Position numbers and translations under genes: made by a program. From positions 1 through 64,000 of the forward strand of contig VZSF01009937.1 of NCBI GenBank assembly GCA_013398295.1: a stretch of DNA of 64,000 nucleotides, in the 5' to 3' direction. Numbering within the stretch: position 1 is the stretch's first letter; the number at the start of each line of letters is the position of its first letter. A model generated the notes under the pieces. It ran no database searches and was not told the origin of the DNA. It worked only from the letters and a program-made list of their open reading frames with translations. Shown piece after piece: positions 11,860 through 23,900 of the stretch. The stretch comes from Chionis minor. Its lineage: Eukaryota > Chordata > Aves > Charadriiformes > Chionididae.

Positions 11860-12130
11860 GCATAGAAGGAACATGGAAGCCATCCAGCCTACTCCCTTCT
11901 TTTGACTCAGAAAGAGTTAGCCCTGCCTTATCACCAGTAACAGTCTCACGCTCTGAGGACTGGCAATTCCTCCATCTTTCCAGGTGACTCTATACGAGCA
12001 TTTTGCTGCTTGTAGAACTGTTTCTTCATGAAGAAATTTCTTCATGAAGTCTAACCTACATCTCCTTGATATGGCTTGAAGCTTTTGTCCTACCCACTGT
12101 GGACAGAGAGAGCAGATAAATCCTCCTTTG
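11860..12130 (-). repeat. Possible very old CR1-like remnant
   Basis: The sequence runs through segments reminiscent of a minus-strand CR1 3' region: GGAAGCCATCCAGCCTACTCCC (split here: GGAAGCCATCC, AGCCTACTCCC), then TTTCTTCATGAAGTCTAACC and CTTGAAGCTTTTGTCCTACC, which parallels the usual CTTCCT..TCTAA..CTTGAA..CCTTGTCCTA order. Identity is low, the boundaries are soft, and part of it has been remodelled into a palindrome at 12024-12049. The assignment is tentative. Confidence 0.38.
12024..12049. repeat. Perfect 26-bp palindrome
   Basis: Both halves are exactly reverse-complementary with no spacer; each arm is CTTCATGAAGAAA. The 10-mer CTTCATGAAG, itself a palindrome, occurs twice, separated by AAATTT. 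It contains TTCnnGAA and GAAnnTTC dyads of the type found in heat-shock elements, although the unit spacing is not canonical throughout. Confidence 0.95.
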
Positions 12131-12584
12131 GAGGAACTGGTCTGTTTCTACAGCTCCGGTTTCTGACCAGAGCCATTCTGTGCATTCACGATCCTGATAG
12201 AAATATAGTGTGTGATCACACAAGAATTGTTTCCACAATATACAGGGGTGGGATGAAAGGAAGAGCAAATTAAGATTTGGTAGGCATCCTTGATGCTCGC
12301 ATCACCCACTCAGGTCTTTGCTGCCCACCATGATGATATTTGTTTAACATCACTCTTCATAAGTCTGTTTATGTATTGTTCTTTGTAACTCTATCTACAT
12401 ACAACCATATTTTAATAAGTGCCACGCAAGTTCAGAAACTGATGCAATAGGTATCACTGCAGCAGCCAAACAGCACAGATCTGGTGACAACCCTTCCCAA
12501 AAATGTAACGGGAGTATTGTTTGAAGTTCTAAAACTCACTCTTTGATGCTTCAAGCACATACTTCCCGCAATGCTCCTAAACAA

Positions 12585-12670
12585 ACACCCAATTAAATTT
12601 ATCAGCCACTGACATTCAAATGTTCAATGCTGATTAGCATCTGTGTGTTAAATTAAAATTTACGTCCAAG
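12585..12670. promoter_or_regulatory. Candidate AT-rich regulatory segment
   Basis: The block packs homeodomain and POU-like cores (CCAATTAAATTT, CTGATTAGCATC, TTAAATTAAAATT) into about 85 bp. The texture is typical of deeply conserved vertebrate enhancers, but conservation could not be tested. Confidence 0.22.
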
Positions 12671-13871
12671 CTATTACACCACGTGGCTGGCCACAAACCG
12701 ACTGCCCAGAAGCAATTGTGCGCTTTTAATCCTACCTCATTTTCTCAGAACAGAGCTGAAGCCGGTGGGAGGTTCTCTCTGGGGAGGGCCTTTACTGCTC
12801 GCATTAGCAAAGTTCCCAGGGAAGGAGTAGAGCAGATCCTTATAACTGGCAGGGGGAAAAAAAAAAATCACTACTCATTGGATTTCAGTGCAGCTAGTAC
12901 CATCTGGTGTAGCTCAAGAGATGGTCTGAATACGTTCAGCCAGCAGGATGCTCTTCTGGCAAGAGTTCAGTAGGAAAACCAGTTATTTAAGGTGAATTTT
13001 GTGAATGCCAGATAGTAAGGAACGGCTTGCAAAACCAATCTTTAAATCAGCTGCCCCAAGGCTCCCTGCCACTACTGTATATTTCTTCAGCTGCAGAATG
13101 AAATGGCAACAAGTTCCCCTCTGTGAGGCTCCGCTCGGTGGAGATCTCGATGTTGATTGCTTCATCATGCCCAGGATGAGGCTTGCTGCGAGGGTTGGGC
13201 TTTTGCCTGGAGGGCCATGCTTATTTGTGATGGGGTGTACTTTCAGCTATTTGAAAGCACCTATCAGGCAGAAGTGTATATACGTTAAAGATGGTAGGGG
13301 ACAATTATTTTACAATTTTTCATTGTATAGAAAGATAAATAATTTATATAGTTCACTGTGTTCAAATGAAGTTGAGTTTGGCTTAGAAAATAAAATGAAG
13401 CAACCTCCCTGGAGCTTGTGTGTACAGTCTGTATTCAGTCTTTCTAGGTATTTATGTTCTGTGATATAGTTTCAAAAGCTTGGACTAGTAATGCGTTTGC
13501 CCCAGAATCATACCAAACACTTAACCCATCAGCACTCATCTCAGCAAGAACCTTTCTACTCTGTATCATCATCCCACCCATGCAAAATAGCTGATATTCC
13601 AGATTCCCTCCATTAGAAAAGTAGATGAACATTCAAATTTTATCACTACAGATTAATTTTCTTAATACTAAAGAGCCTGAGGGTACAAACCATAAAGGGA
13701 ATGAAGGAAAAAAAAAATCCTTTTAACAATGTATATTGGAAACTTTTCAAGTGCATCTGAAATAATCCATTTTATTGCTGCTTGTAGAAAACTCTCCCAC
13801 AATTCACACCTGGGGGTGCTTACAACAGAAAACTAGACAAGTATATTTGTTGAGTGTTGAGAAGCTCACCT

Positions 13872-13922
13872 TAAAAAAAAAAACAAAAACCAAAAACCCA
13901 CCAAGAAAAAAAAGAAAAAAAA
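13872..13922. repeat. A-rich tract with CC interruptions
   Basis: Adenine runs are broken by single C and CC/CCC (AACCAAAAACCCACCAAG). The same style recurs at 29045, 35383 and 37138. This is low-complexity sequence; there is no adjoining element to which it could be a tail. Confidence 0.75.
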
Positions 13923-15126
13923 ATACCACCTGTCCATCCCTGCTCCTAATCTTGCTCTTGGTATCCATCAGGTATCTTGCAGGTGCTTCAGGAAGGGAGG
14001 GGGTAATCACAGAGGAAAATTTAAGCTCAACACCAAAACAATTTACAGTGAGACATACTATAGGATAGTGTCCCTGAACTGCTAGTAGGCGTCCAGCCAG
14101 CTGGACCATTTAAGAGTGGATTGGCCAAAACACCAGAACATGCAAACCCCCACGGTCTCCACCTTTAACAGGCAGTACAAAATGAACCTGCCCCAAAAGC
14201 CTTTTCTCTCCTTAGTCATTATTCTCAGGACCCTGGGCACAGAAAACTGCCTAGCTCTAAAGGTGCGGGGACTCTCGTGACTGTACCCCAGTACTGAATT
14301 TAGCCCATCACTGTTCCAGAAAAATAGTTTCCTGTTTTTGCAGCAGGAAGCCAGGGTCTCAGTGAGGTGCCCCGCCAGGAATAATGGCAGTTTTCTCCCC
14401 TGCTAGTTTGCCCCGTGATCTTGTCATTCAGCTCCCAGGGCCATCCAGCAGGCACAAGTAACCACCAAAACAGCCTGAAAACGACAGGCTTTCCTCAGCT
14501 CTGGGCTATAAAACACAGCTATCATTCAGTGGGTCTGAAGCATTGCTCAAAGTGAGTGTAAGAGCTCAGCCTTTCAAGGCCAATGGCCATTTTTCTGCTC
14601 CCTTGTGGTATGTCATGCCCAGTTGCCTCCTTGTTAAGGCAAGGTGAAGACTCCCTCCATAGCTGTAGCTCAACAGCACTGCCAATGTCATGTCTTTCCA
14701 CTCCATAAGTGAAGTCCAGCACACTGCAGATATCCTGCGTTTCTTAACAGAAACAATTTTTCAGTGGTTTCCCCCGGTCACCGCTACACTCCAGAGCGGT
14801 TACCCTGACATAACAAGGGAAGGCTCTGGGGCTGTAGGTCACATTACCAGATACAAATGAAAAACAAAGAATTTCCTTTGGTCTTACTCTATAAAGTTGA
14901 TAGTGGGGATCCTATTGCCCAGCTGTTCCTCAAAACCTGCTTTTCCCCACTCTTTCTCCTTCCATGACCCTTGCTTTAAGCATTAGCTCCCGGCGACACA
15001 GGATTAGTGCACACACATGAAAAGCAACTGTATTTGAAGACCTCATTTCAAAGACTCTTTCTTTGAATTCCTTTCCTTTGACGTCAGTATTTCTGCTGTC
15101 TCTGCTGTTACCTCCAGAATTCACCA

Positions 15127-15138
15127 GCAGTAGAGGGC
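15127..15138 (+). promoter_or_regulatory. CTCF-like core motif
   Basis: GCAGTAGAGGGC matches 11 of 12 positions of the commonly used CTCF core CCASYAGRKGGC, failing only at the first base. CTCF binds such sites to form insulators and loop anchors. A single motif in 64 kb can arise by chance; occupancy is unknown. Confidence 0.35.
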
Positions 15139-15940
15139 TGGAAGTCAGCTGAACAGATGCTGCAAATGCCACCGCTCCCGCTGTGCTCGTTTGAGAGACT
15201 GGTGCGTGTGCACTTGGCTCTGATGAAGTGCACCGAGACTGGGAGCACTGCAGAAGAAAATTATGCTTCTTTCTGGAATTAGTATAGCAAGACGTATTGC
15301 TCACCCAAGCTTTCTCCAAGCTGTGATTAATGTACAGAGACAAAACCTATTCTAGTCCGTGCCAGTCATTGGGCTCTCTACAAGGATATATAGAATTCTG
15401 GATTTCTGCTTCCCATGGGCATAGGCCACTTCATTGCCCACTTAATTGAGAGCAGCACAAGCACCTTCATGCTTTCTCCTCAGGTCACCCCCTATAACTA
15501 GGCACAGCTCCATACAATCACAGTTTATCCACCTCATTCCCTTCCTCTGCCACGTAGACTACACAGCGCTGGGGCGACTGTCAAGAAGCTTGTGTGCCTC
15601 CATGCCTCTGCTTCCAGGTCTGAACAGTCTTGTCACCCTTGTTCCTTTTTGACTCCTTTAGAGTGTCACCTCATTGTTTTTTTCCCCACTTCCCTTGAAA
15701 GTTTTTTGGGTTGTGGACCATTCCATCTGAGGTTGAACAGCTGCTTCAGGTTCTGCTAGTTCCTGCACTAGAAACCATAAGCAACACTTACAGTTGCAAC
15801 CTGTGATGGCAACTGTGATACTGATGGTGGACAGCTCAGATTCTGACCAAAAGTAAAAACCAGTCTGAACTTCCAGTCCTGATTTTAGACCTCCAGTCCC
15901 AATATCCTGATGTCCTGACTTTAGACTTTGCTTCAGAGTC

Positions 15941-15962
15941 TTTTTTTTTTTTTTTTTTTTTT
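15941..15962. repeat. Poly(T) tract
   Basis: A pure run of 22 T residues. Read on the minus strand it would be a poly(A) tail, but the sequence to its right shows no gene-like or retrocopy features, so it is recorded as a simple homopolymer. Confidence 0.9.
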
Positions 15963-16209
15963 GCATTTATACACTCTTGAGCAATTAGACTTGTGATCTG
16001 AAAATGGAAAGGTTTGGTAATCTGCCTGGCCCCTGCTTAAATAATGTTTTAATCTATTGCTACAACTACTTCTAAAATTCATGGTTGTACATCCACACAT
16101 TCTTAACACACAGCAAAATAACTGAATAAAGCACTAGGCATTAATCTTAAAGAAAATAGTTAGAAACATTATTTTAAAACATTATTGGTCATTTTCATAT
16201 AACAACCGC

Positions 16210-16570
16210 TCTTCAACACTGTATCATTTAATCTCAGCTATGTAATTATAAACGCTGAAGATTTTTTGCAATATGTAATTTTCTCCATTGTCAAAAATAT
16301 CACTGCAAGCAACACCTCATGGGAAACGCAGTAAAGACTGTAAACCTGCTTGATTACAGTTGCAGGCTGCTAGGTAAGCAACACTGAGCAAAATTATAGG
16401 TCACCCATGATCCCACAGCATTAACCCTGTGCCTGCAATTAATATGTACGCAAATTGATTTCAAAAGGCTACCATTTTCATAGCGCCAGGACATCGTGCG
16501 GAAAGGATCTGATGCCTCCAAACGAGAGCTGTAGCCAAGGAACAAGTGCATCAAAGCGGATGCCCAGAAA
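16210..16570. promoter_or_regulatory. Candidate regulatory segment
   Basis: Unique, moderately AT-rich sequence with retained CpGs (CATCGTGCGG, AACGAGAGC) and TAATTA/AATTGATT-type cores. Retained CpG in otherwise CpG-poor DNA can reflect constraint. There is no protein-coding potential. Low-confidence inference. Confidence 0.2.
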
Positions 16571-16640
16571 TTGTACCAAATCCTCCCGAGAGCTGAAATA
16601 CTACCAGTGCATAAAGCAGGGATGAGAGAAAAAGAAAGTC

Positions 16641-16668
16641 AAAGGGAGGAAGGAAAGGGAGGGGGAAA
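16641..16668. repeat. Polypurine run
   Basis: An uninterrupted 28-base A/G run inside a longer purine-biased stretch beginning near 16621. Such tracts can adopt triplex structures and are slippage-prone. Confidence 0.85.
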
Positions 16669-17039
16669 TGTCCTTCGACAGAAGATGACAATTTTTGGCA
16701 CAGCTGCTATGTCAAAGGAACGAGAACAATGAACAGTCCCTGGAGGTCTGCAGGGCAGATCACGGCATCATTAAGTGCAAAACAAACAGTCCCACTTTGA
16801 TGATTTCCCTTACGTTTACTGTGCAATGAGGAGAGGGGGAGTTGAACTGATAAGTGGTTGAAGAGACTACAAGAAAAATTACAGGTTTTTTTGACAGCTG
16901 AAAAATGAAAATGCTTAAAAGTTGGGATCCAAATTGCTGGTCGGCATCTGGTGGCTATGCTGGATCAAACGGGTCTGTAGGTGCCCTCACCTCTGATGCA
17001 TGGGCTTTTGCAAAGCAAGAAAATATTTGAGCCTGAGAA

Positions 17040-17600
17040 CTCTTGCTTAGCTCTTAAGCTTATCCACTCAAACATTTTGCTAAATTAGTAATGTGTTGGC
17101 ACACTCAGGTGACGGACTATGAAACAAGCTTCCTTGAAACCCAGGCAAACCTTTCCTCTTGTCCAAAAGAAAGAATTGTCTTTTTTATTTGTCCTGAATG
17201 TAATAAAGTATGAGGGATTAAGCTGAGAAGTTGCAAACAAGAAAAACACTTGTTTGGCAATATGAATATATATATGATTTCATTCTCAGGAGATCTTGCT
17301 TTACTTTATTTCTTTTTAAATTGCTAATGTGCAGAACTGAAATGATGGGCTTTCTATTTCAGGATGTTAAGCATATTGGGCTCTGAGAGCAATTAAAAGA
17401 TGACTAACACATTTGTGCTCTTCTTCCTTTGCTCGTTTATATTGCTATGGCTTATTTTTCCAATTTGCCTGTTTTTCGAGGTGGTTCTTTAAATCCCTCC
17501 TGGAGAGTGCATTTGCTTTTGTTACCATATTCCCAGGAGCATACGGGTAAGGAGCCTGGCTTTGCACGCTGAGGTTTAAAGATATTAAATGAAGCGGGAG
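17040..17600. promoter_or_regulatory. Candidate AT-rich regulatory segment
   Basis: About 560 bp of unique sequence with few repeats and many developmental-factor-like cores (ATTGCTAATGTGC, GAGCAATTAAAAG, TTATTTTTCCAATTTGCC). It has no open frame of note. The uniform texture resembles large conserved non-coding elements near developmental regulators, but this is not demonstrated. Confidence 0.25.
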
Positions 17601-18978
17601 AGAGCCTGGAGGCCGATGGCTCTGTTGTGCTTGTCAGTAGCTCATCTAGGCTGGTGAAAGCAGAGGGAAAAATTTTACAAGTTTCTTCTCAGATCACAGA
17701 ACTTCCTTTAGCAAGCTTCATTACTTGGCTCTGGTGTAGTCATTTTCCAGACTGGATCTCTGAATGTCTGAACCTAAACAAACAGGAAGCAGCAACAGTC
17801 TTGAACGATTTGGGGACTATCAATTCCTGTGAACTCAGACAGAGGAAGGGGAAAGTTTGTGAACTTGAGAACGGGGGAAAGTTTTTTTCATTTTGCCTTG
17901 TGCTAGACTGACAAATGAAGACTATCCATCTGCTGGAGTGGGTGGGGAAACTCCCAACATCTTGCTTTCCACCAGCTGGCTCTCATGTAAGTTGAATATT
18001 CCTGCCTAGCGCAACTTGAAATCCACATGCACGACCACAGGAGAACTGGAAAATAAGCCTCTAAATTCAAAAGTGATCATACATATAAGACAGGTTGGAG
18101 CCTTTGCCAGGTCACAGGCTTCCACAGCAAGCAATCACTCCAACTTGACTTAAAAGATCTACTGCAGGCTGTTTAATTGTGCAGCTCCAAGACTGGTGAT
18201 GTTTTGTGTGATCCCATCTCTTTCTGAGTCTCTCCCTGCAGCCCCTTGTACTGTGTGTATATTCATCAGTATTTGTTAGAACAAGACTTCTGGGAATAGA
18301 AATTGGAAGTCATCCAGATATTTCAAGCTTGCAGGCTCTTTGCATCATGTCCTCTGAGAAAAATGCTTTCTTTATCAGGATGGAATAGGCAGTCCATTGA
18401 TGCCCGCGTTAACAGGACAGAAGACCACCATGCAGCAGGCTTCACAACAGCAGCTAGTCCTGACAACTACAGCAATGTGCAGGAGATGCTACAGACCTCT
18501 GTAGCATTTTCCTTGCTGAGACCACGGGCACCCATCCCTGTTTCCTCCTTGCTCAACACCGACCATATGTGGGCTCAGTCTCTGCCTGCTCAAGAGGGCA
18601 GCACCCAGATCTGCACCCGCTCACCGCTCCCTGCTTTGAGTCCCTGGGGGCTCCTGTACAGTTCGGTGCAACCAGGTCCTATGCAAAGGGAAAACAGTAC
18701 ATCCACTGAAAAGGAAAAACAGCCCTGCTGCTCCAATTTGCAGATAGCGATACCGGAGGCAGCACCTGGCTCTGAAGAGGGCAAGTGGAAAAAGCCTTAT
18801 GTTAAACTCTTGTCATAGCTTTCAGGTGGCTAAAGACCATAACTAGGAACATGACTCTTCTGGAGATGGGCTTGGAGTAGCTGTGCAGTTGCCTGGACAG
18901 TACCAGAACAAGCCAAGTATATAGCCAGTGTGAAATATGCTGTAAAAAGTGATGCAGACACTTAAGCTACCAGGCTAA

Positions 18979-18996
18979 AAATAATAATAATAATAA
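18979..18996. repeat. (AAT)n microsatellite
   Basis: About six AAT/ATA units within an A-rich flank. Possibly length-polymorphic. Confidence 0.85.
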
Positions 18997-20887
18997 AAAA
19001 CCAAGTCTCTGCCTCCATATGTGAGCACTGATGGCAATGGCTGGGTTTTCAGGAGCAGCAGGGACTGTGCAGAACTCCCTAAATCAGTGATCTGTGCCAT
19101 TTGAAAAAGTAGGGCACATAAAACCAGCCTCCAAAGCACATAGTTTGACACACAGCATTTTAGATGCTGCTGTTCTGAGAAGTGAAAAAATAACTCTTGA
19201 GAGTTGAGCTATAGAAATTGTTATAAACAATAGCCACTGATGTGTGCAAAGTTGAACAAGTTACCAATGGCAGCATTGGGCATATAATAAGGTTTGTTTG
19301 TTTGAGAGCAAAACCCAATACTTTTTTTTGTTAGACAGAACCAAACTTGCAGAGGTACACATTTATTTCTTAACAAAAACAAGAGCAAAATAACCGAGAA
19401 ATTCTGTTTCTATGTTGACTCAACTCTATTTCCTAAAGCTCAAATAATTTTTAAAAGACTCTTGAAATAAACAATTAAGCATCAAAATATATTCTAAATG
19501 TTAGAGTTTCAAGGTCTTTTTAATACAGCTCAGCTTTTGACTAAATTTGACCCAGGATATGGAATAATTGTGTTATAAATTTTTTACTTAATCACCAGAA
19601 ATGCCTTGCTCCTTTCCAATTAGGAGTTCAGCTGGCAAGAAAAACAAGTTCTGATTGAAACTAGACTGCACTTAATCTTATAACACATATGAACTCCAGT
19701 TTACTCTAGATGCTGAAGGTAAATTAAAAAAATCTTTCAGGCATGCATCAGTTAAAGGACACTAGGCAAATTCGCAGTGTTATAGTTTCCCTAAGAAAAG
19801 GCGATGTGTTGTCATATTACCTAGCTCCTTTTCAACCTCTAGTAATGATGGACCCCTTCAGTTGACTTAAATATGCTTATTATACTTATAACATTAGAGG
19901 AAGGGTCCAAACAGGTGGTGATGCCATAAGTAAAACTGTATAGATGTCCTGACCAAGGAGAAAGCTGCAGTGCAGACTCCCATCCTAGTAGATGATGGAG
20001 AACCCCTAAAAGGAAAGGTAAACCTCAGGGATGCCAAGCTATGGATACAAACCCTTTGGAAACTAGGTACTATTAGCTCCTCTGTACATTGCATTTCTTT
20101 CTAGTTTCTTTCACCATTTTCCAAAAATTACAAGAAAACCAAAAGAAGTAAAACAGAATCATCCATTTGCAGATGAAGGACGACTTTGTCCCTTTTGTTG
20201 GAGGTTCATGCCGTGGTTCCACACGCTCAGCATAAGATCTGCACAGGGGCTGGGCAGGGTAAGTGTAGCTCACCAAGTAAATCCCAGCAGCATTTCTGGC
20301 TCAGGCAGCTGCTGTCCCTACCCCCTGCCTGCACAGGGAGCCACAACTGAGGAGTCACAGAGCTGTGCAGAGGAGGTGGCAGTGCTAGGCTGGGGGCACT
20401 GCCCAGATCAGCTGCAGCAAAACTGGCATGAGGTCAGGCCAAAGTATGGCCCGGGTCTTCTGCAGAGGAGCGTTCAACAGGCTCAGGGTGTATGAATACC
20501 ACACAAGTAGCTACCATATCATGACTGGTAGTGTCTTCCCCTTCCTCTACTCTGTCCCCGCTCCTTTTACCTACAGGCACCAGGGAACAGTTTTTAGGCT
20601 TTCCTGTACTACCCTATCCCCCATGCCCCATCTGGTTTCCCACAGAAGAACAGTCCAAGTTCCAGAGATGACCTGATGGAGCGTGTGTTCCTGTCATTCT
20701 TTGTAGCTGAGCAAATTTGCCCAACACTTGTGTGTGTTATCCAGATAGCCACACTGGACACAGAGCACCAGATTCAGGAGACACCGCAAGTAGAATCCTG
20801 CTCCTCACTTAAACGAAGCTGAGGAAAGGAGGTAGAGATGCTGAAAAATGGTCTATCTAGACACAAGAAATTGCCAATGATGGCTCT

Positions 20888-20920
20888 AAAAAAAAAAAAA
20901 AAAAAAAAAGAAAAAAAAAA
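20888..20920. repeat. Poly(A) tract with one G
   Basis: Twenty-two A residues, one G, then ten A residues. No transcript-like sequence precedes it, so a retrocopy tail is not supported. Confidence 0.9.
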
Positions 20921-23900
20921 GGGAAGTATGAAAAGCAAACAAAGTCCCCCTACATGCTCTGTTTGGAAAAACAATTTGAATGCAAGTGGAGAAGGCTGCA
21001 GCAATAACAACGGGCCATGGGGAGCAGCACATACACTGTGTTTAACTCTGTGTCTCCTGAGCAGTCCCAGGCTCCCGAAGAACAGCATGTCTTCTGCTCC
21101 GGGACTTGACACCCGGAAACGCAACTCCTGATAACAGTCCATGATGAAGATATCATAACCTAGCTGGAAACATTCCTTAAGCTCCCTGCCAAGGAAAATG
21201 GTCGAGTGCAAGCTATTAAGCTGCAATAGCTACCTACCCGCTTTATTAGTGTGCACTGAATTTGTTTTGTTTAAATCACTCTCAGGGGAACAAAGAGCGG
21301 AAACGGGCATTACACTTGTTGCATATTTACCACTGAACTCATTCAGCTCCATTACAAGTGGGGGAAGATTTCAAAGCCTTTGCTCCTGAGTTCGAAGGCT
21401 TACCAGGAAGACTTTATTCACAGATTTAAGCTAGGTCAGCATTTCCCAACATATTTTTTTTTCCTTCTTTTTAAATGGAAGAATTATTTAAGGCTTTGAA
21501 AAAATCTTACATAGTGAGATCACATAGTTTTCAGGAGCAATGATATAAAAATTAGGTTAGCCTAACTGTTCACTCCCCTATAATCCTCAATTAAACTTGT
21601 TTGCTCACATGACTAATAGCACATATGAGAGTCTGGTCTTTATTCTTCCCTTCTCCTCATTTGGATATTCATCTGCTAATATCTTACAGACCGCAAGTGG
21701 AGAAGGACTGCACTAAAAGCCATTCTGCCTGCCAATCAGATAAGCATGGTTCCACAGAATAAAATAAGACTTAGCAGCTGCAGTGTTCAGTGCGGATTTC
21801 CCCACACAACATCAATGAATGGCTAAAACTGGAGCATTTGGAAGGTCTGAACAGTCACATTTTACCATTAACTCTTTATCACTATTGAAAATTCTGGAGC
21901 TGGGCAGTGCAAGTCCAGCAGCTGTTTATTCCATCTTCTGAACCTTCGGGTTACTCAGACTCATCCAAGGTCAACAAGACCTCAGCTTGGACCCATCAGG
22001 CATGAACTGTATGTTTAAATGCATCAATGCTTTTAAGACCTCACAACACAGAGAGGTTCAGGGTTGCTTTGCAGGAAAATTAACAGCCAAGCTTCTGCAA
22101 TATCAGTCTACAGTCAGTTTATGATCAAAAATGATATAACTAAAAGCCTGATACTCAAAAAGCTCTATTTTAAACACAGCTTAATCCTCTCGGCACCTTC
22201 CTCTTGGATCTGACACTCAAGTTACAGGGTCAACTTCTTGGCTCCTACTCAGAGGGCTTTTTGCTGTACTTTAGTAACCCTTAGCGGAGGACGAGCCCTG
22301 GATGAGCCCATCAGCGCCTGCATGTCTCATATTAGTTTTTGTCACATTGGAAGGAGTATCACACCTTCAGACACCCACGTAGTGTAGGTAATTAAAAAGG
22401 GACACTATAAACACATATTTAAATTTTAGTTAAAGAAGGACAACAAAACACTTGAAAAAGCAGTAGTTGATTCCAATGAGAACAACTGCAAACTCCTCTG
22501 CTTCTTTTATGACCTGGGTGTTTTAGATGCGAATAGTTCGACCTGTAAAAAAGCAATCTTAGTCTTTTAAAAAGCAGTGGATGGGCATATACATGTGGGG
22601 GCAAGGAAGCAGAAAATAAGACCTTTTAAAAATAAGATCTTACCTTGCAGTGATCTCTCTACTTTATCAGTAAACAATACCAGATAGATTAACTATGTAG
22701 AGGTCTCCATCCTAATTTTTATGTCATCACTAAAGCCAAACCCAGGAATAAAATCCCAAATAAATACGAAAGCATGTGTTGATCCAGATTTACCATTGCT
22801 GGACTTTCCCCTTTCTTACCAAGGGTAAATAGAGCCTCTAAAAGACTGTGAGCACATGGGGTGACTAATAACGATAATGTGAGCCTCCCTGGTGCTGTCT
22901 GAACTTCTTCCAGAAAGTAAAGGAAGAGTTCCATAACAATCCTGTCAGACTGTCCCATTTTTCTCCTTGGTGTTTTCAAGCCAAAAGGTTGAAAAACTTT
23001 GAAATTTTTTTTACAGCTTTCAAAAACTCATAGTATTAACCAATAGAGTGGAAGAAGAAAAAAGTGCATCTGTTTTGGTTTGTTTGAAAGCATTACTCTT
23101 CCCTTAAGCCATAGCTCTTCCCCTTCACTTCAGAAATAGCATTTCCACTGCTCCATGTTTTACTTAAAGGCCAAAAGTAGCCATATTCCATGGCGTGGGA
23201 CACGGGTAGCGATGTGACAGGTTTTTGTGCCTTTGTACACAGGCAGCTGCCAGCATGGCTGGCCTGGTCTCCCCCTCAGAGCAGCCCTGAGAGGCACTGA
23301 TAAGACATTTTGCTCCTCCAGCAGCGACTATCAGCATCCATAAGGCAAAAGGATCACCACAGATGTTGAAAAAACAGTTTGAAAAACAGAGCTGGAGGGG
23401 TTTGTTTCTCCTCCCCCCTCTCACTCCCAAGCAGGATAAAAAAAGCACCTGACTCAATGGAACAAAGCCAAGTTTTCTGGTGAGATTATTTTCTACTGCT
23501 GAACAATGACTGTTTATACCAAAGATAAAAGCAAACTCGGCAGTGAAACAGATGAGACCAGGGAGGAACTGCGAGGGCAGGCTTGGAAGGAGTCCACAGA
23601 GGAAAGTCCCTATGAAACGCCTCGCGTTGAGCCTGCAGTTGGGCTTGGGCTTTGGAGACAACTGCTTCCTGGACAAGTGGTCTAGTTCCTTCCAGAAAGC
23701 TCAAGCAGGCAGGTACAAAGTAATACAAAAGCAAAAAATTAAGTACAAAAATATAACACTCCCAAACATGTTTAAGTATAAATAAAACTAGCTTTTTACT
23801 AAGAAGTGGGATTCTGGCAGTTATTGTTAAAAGCCAATGTTTTGGGTAACTGAGAAAACCAGATAAAAGAAAAAAATATTTTTGAAAAGATTAAAAAGGC

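Larger units (their letters stand above)
12131..15126. other. Gene-free unique DNA
   Basis: No gene is recognised. The longest frame, 13005-13469 (154 codons, plus strand), has no known domain. An A-rich tract at 13872-13922 and an AT-rich homeobox-motif block at 12585-12670 are listed separately. Confidence 0.5.
15139..20887. other. Gene-free DNA, enhancer-like blocks
   Basis: No exon is recognised. The longest frame in the window, 18303-18818 (171 codons, plus strand), shows no signal peptide, transmembrane segment or known domain, and its composition resembles the flanking DNA. Poly(T) at 15941, a polypurine run at 16641, an (AAT)n microsatellite at 18979 and two enhancer-like blocks are listed separately. 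Confidence 0.5.

Noticed and set aside
13005..13469. Plus-strand frame of 154 codons
   Set aside because: No recognisable motif; low-complexity AT-rich second half reads through as K/N/Y-rich sequence typical of non-coding DNA.
15941..15962. Poly(T) considered as the poly(A) tail of a minus-strand retrocopy
   Set aside because: Sequence to the right shows no gene-like content or target-site duplication.
18303..18818. Longest open frame of the window (171 codons, plus strand)
   Set aside because: No known domain, no signal peptide or membrane segment, no exon structure, and a shorter frame is open on the opposite strand; compatible with chance.
20774..21226. Minus-strand frame of 150 codons with a long F-rich stretch
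   Set aside because: The phenylalanine run is simply the translation of the poly(A/T) tract at 20888-20920.
23164..23676. Minus-strand frame of 170 codons
   Set aside because: No domain recognised and overlapped by frames on both strands.
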